Assembly: GCA_964478455.1 (NCBI GenBank)
Contig: CAYZJD010000045.1
Coordinates: forward strand, 1-18,350
Direction of reading: 5' to 3'
Origin: CAYZJD01 sp964478455
Lineage (GTDB): Bacteria > Acidobacteriota > Terriglobia > Bryobacterales > Bryobacteraceae
Length of the DNA: 18,350 nt
Shown: positions 16,966 to 18,350 of the stretch, piece by piece
Numbering within the stretch: position 1 is the first letter of the stretch
Layout of the letters: the number at the start of each line of letters is the position of its first letter
Translations under genes and position numbers: made by a program
Notes under the pieces: model-generated
Told to the model about the DNA's origin: nothing
Seen by the model: the letters and a program-made list of their open reading frames with translations, nothing else
The model's database searches: none

Positions 16966-17333
16966 CAAATCACCTCCGGGGCGAGCGACACGATCTTCAT
17001 GAATTTCTTGTCGCGCAACTCGCGCGCCACTGGCCCGAACACGCGCGTCCCCACCGGCTCGCCCGCTTCATTGATCAGGACGGCCGCATTCGAGTCGAAA
17101 CGGATATAGGTTCCGTCGCGGCGCCGCGTTTCCTTGCGCATGCGCACGATGACGCAACGCACCACCTTGCCCTTCTTGATCTGCGAATCAGGCGCCGCCT
17201 CCTTGACGCTCGCCGTCACCACGTCGCCGAGCCCGGCGCGAAGGCCGAGGTCCCCGCCGAGCGGCAGGATGCACTGCAGCTTCCGCGCGCCGCTGTTGTC
17301 GGCGACCTCCAGAATGGTCCGCATTCCGATCAT
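16965..17333 (-). CDS. rplN: 50S ribosomal protein L14
   Basis: Subunit-interface protein of the 50S. 122 residues, the standard length. Begins MIGMRTILEVADNSGARKLQC; KKGKVVRCVIVRMRKETRRRDG-like and GTRVFGPVARELRDKKFMKIVSLAPEVI are canonical. The ATG at 17333 is supported by GAGGAG 6 nt upstream; a second ATG three codons later is less suited. Confidence 0.98.
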   Translation of the reverse strand: MIGMRTILEVADNSGARKLQCILPLGGDLGLRAGLGDVVTASVKEAAPDSQIKKGKVVRCVIVRMRKETRRRDGTYIRFDSNAAVLINEAGEPVGTRVFGPVARELRDKKFMKIVSLAPEVI

Positions 17334-17346
17334 GGCGTTCTCCTCG

Positions 17347-17676
17347 TCACTTGGGCTTGCCCGCCAGCCCCGACGACAAATCGTCCAGGCTCTCCGGCTC
17401 GACGCCCACCTGCACCGCACGCCGCACGATTTCGCCTAGCCGCCATCGCTTCAAGCGGCTCAGCGGCCGGCATTCGATGATCCGAACGGTGTCGCCGAGC
17501 CTGGCCTCGCCCTTCTCGTCGTGGGCGTAGAACTTCTTGCGCCTGGTAACGACGCGTTTGTACAGCGGATGCGAGACGCGCCGCGCGACCTCGACGACGA
17601 TCGTCTTCTGCATCTTGGTCGACACCACCTGCCCCACCTTCTCGTTCTTCCGACCCTGATTCGTTTGCTCGGCCAT
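17347..17676 (-). CDS. rpsQ: 30S ribosomal protein S17
   Basis: Primary 16S-binding protein with an OB fold. 109 residues. GQVVSTKMQKTIVVEVARRVSHPLYKR-type core from residue 15, then FYAHDEKGEARLGDTVRIIECRPLSRLKRWRL. A C-terminal extension of about 25 residues (VGVEPESLDDLSSGLAGKPK) goes beyond E. coli S17 (84 residues). It lies 6 nt after rpmC. Confidence 0.97.
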   Translation of the reverse strand: MAEQTNQGRKNEKVGQVVSTKMQKTIVVEVARRVSHPLYKRVVTRRKKFYAHDEKGEARLGDTVRIIECRPLSRLKRWRLGEIVRRAVQVGVEPESLDDLSSGLAGKPK

Positions 17677-17682
17677 CTTGCG

Positions 17683-17898
17683 TTAGCCCTCGTTGGCCGG
17701 CGCCCCCGCGGCCCGTTCCCGTTCCCGCAGCACCGTCAGCAGGCGCGCCCGGTCCTTCTTCAGCGCACGGTACTTCTTCAAGCCTTCCGCCTGACCCATG
17801 CCGAGCTGGAACCGCAGCCGGCCGATCTGCTCCTGCATGTCCCTGAGCTGTACCGTCAGCTCATTGCTGTCGATCTGTCGCAGTTTGTCTGCTTTCAT
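17683..17898 (-). CDS. rpmC: 50S ribosomal protein L29
   Basis: Small helical protein near the peptide exit tunnel. 71 residues. MKADKLRQIDSNELTVQLRDMQEQIGRLRFQL is a two-helix pattern typical of L29, followed by LKKDRARLLTVLRERE. GAGG lies 8 nt before the ATG. It starts 10 nt after rplP, the canonical position. Confidence 0.96.
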   Translation of the reverse strand: MKADKLRQIDSNELTVQLRDMQEQIGRLRFQLGMGQAEGLKKYRALKKDRARLLTVLRERERAAGAPANEG

Positions 17899-17908
17899 CG
17901 CCGTCGCC

Positions 17909-18325
17909 TCACCCCGCCTGGAGGCGGGTAACGAGTCTGCACGGAACCGGCAGCTTGTGCGCCGCCAGCCGCATCGCCTCCTCGGCGATGTCGCGCGTCA
18001 CGCCTTCCATCTCAAACAAGATCTTGCCGGGCCGGATCACCGCCACCCACTGCTCCGGAGCGCCCTTGCCTTTTCCCATGCGCGTCTCGGCGGGCTTCTT
18101 GGTGATCGGCTTGTCCGGGAACAGCCGGATCCACACTTTGCCGCCGCGCTTGATGAAGCGCGTCATGGCCACGCGCGCCGCTTCGATCTGCCGGTCCGTC
18201 ACCCAGCCACAGCGCATCGCTTTCAGGCCATAGTCGCCGAAGGACAGCTCCGAGCCCCTCCAGGCTTTGCCGGCCATTCGCCCGCGCTGCTGCTTCCGGT
18301 ACTTGACTTTCTTCGGCATCAACAT
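17909..18325 (-). CDS. rplP: 50S ribosomal protein L16
   Basis: Large-subunit protein near the A-site tRNA elbow. 138 residues. MLMPKKVKYRKQQRGRMAGKA is the usual start; FIKRGGKVWIRLFPDKPITKKPAETRMGKGKGAPEQWVAVIRPGKILFEM is strongly conserved. The start at 18325 fits both the family N-terminus and a GGAG 11 nt upstream. Only 25 nt lie upstream in the window; rpsC is expected there, but too little is present to identify its stop. Confidence 0.98.
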   Translation of the reverse strand: MLMPKKVKYRKQQRGRMAGKAWRGSELSFGDYGLKAMRCGWVTDRQIEAARVAMTRFIKRGGKVWIRLFPDKPITKKPAETRMGKGKGAPEQWVAVIRPGKILFEMEGVTRDIAEEAMRLAAHKLPVPCRLVTRLQAG

Positions 18326-18350
18326 CGCGTTACCAACTCCTTCCGCATCT

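Noticed and set aside
18326..18350. 3' end of rpsC
   Set aside because: Expected from operon order, but 25 nt are not enough to decide a frame or stop codon.

Overview
The window reads as a GC-rich bacterial chromosome segment from a draft or metagenome assembly (two runs of N) in which every supported gene lies on the minus strand. From high to low coordinate, i.e. in the direction of transcription, it holds the downstream end of the S10 cluster, a complete spc cluster and a complete alpha cluster (rplP to rplQ), a two-gene protein quality-control unit (small heat-shock protein and HtpX protease), a broken RlmI-like RNA methyltransferase, an assembly gap, a divergent PaaK-like adenylate-forming protein, and the first 697 codons of a membrane-bound pyrophosphatase that runs off the left edge.

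The lineage is inferred, not proven. adk-map-infA-rpmJ sits between secY and rpsM, S14 is the short zinc type, RpoA starts MFKGFQKPKRL, and the pyrophosphatase carries the CTGDNAGDSVGP variant signature. Degenerate 8-bp repeats of the ATCGGGCG kind also occur. Together these fit Acidobacteriota (Solibacter/Bryobacter-like) best; about 0.5 confidence.

Region 6740-18325: 23 translation, secretion and transcription genes in canonical order with short spacers and four stop/start overlaps. They end at a strong intrinsic terminator at 6684-6715. The one loose place is the 152-bp rpsK-rpsD spacer, which holds a degenerate octamer repeat. rpsE is interrupted by 10 N that probably hide no missing sequence.

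Region 5089-6566: hsp20 has its own near-consensus promoter and is followed by htpX after a 125-bp spacer with a GC-rich hairpin. Region 2323-5085: the RlmI-like gene begins inside a second copy of the octamer repeat and loses its C-terminus in a 100-N gap. The PaaK-like gene starts at the other edge of that gap. Region 1-2322: a pyrophosphatase of the divergent, K+-independent type with its own likely promoter in a 230-bp spacer.

Most of the window is core housekeeping sequence. I see no defence system, mobile element, CRISPR array, tRNA or rRNA. The least explained elements are the octamer repeat pair, the divergent pyrophosphatase and the PaaK-like protein.
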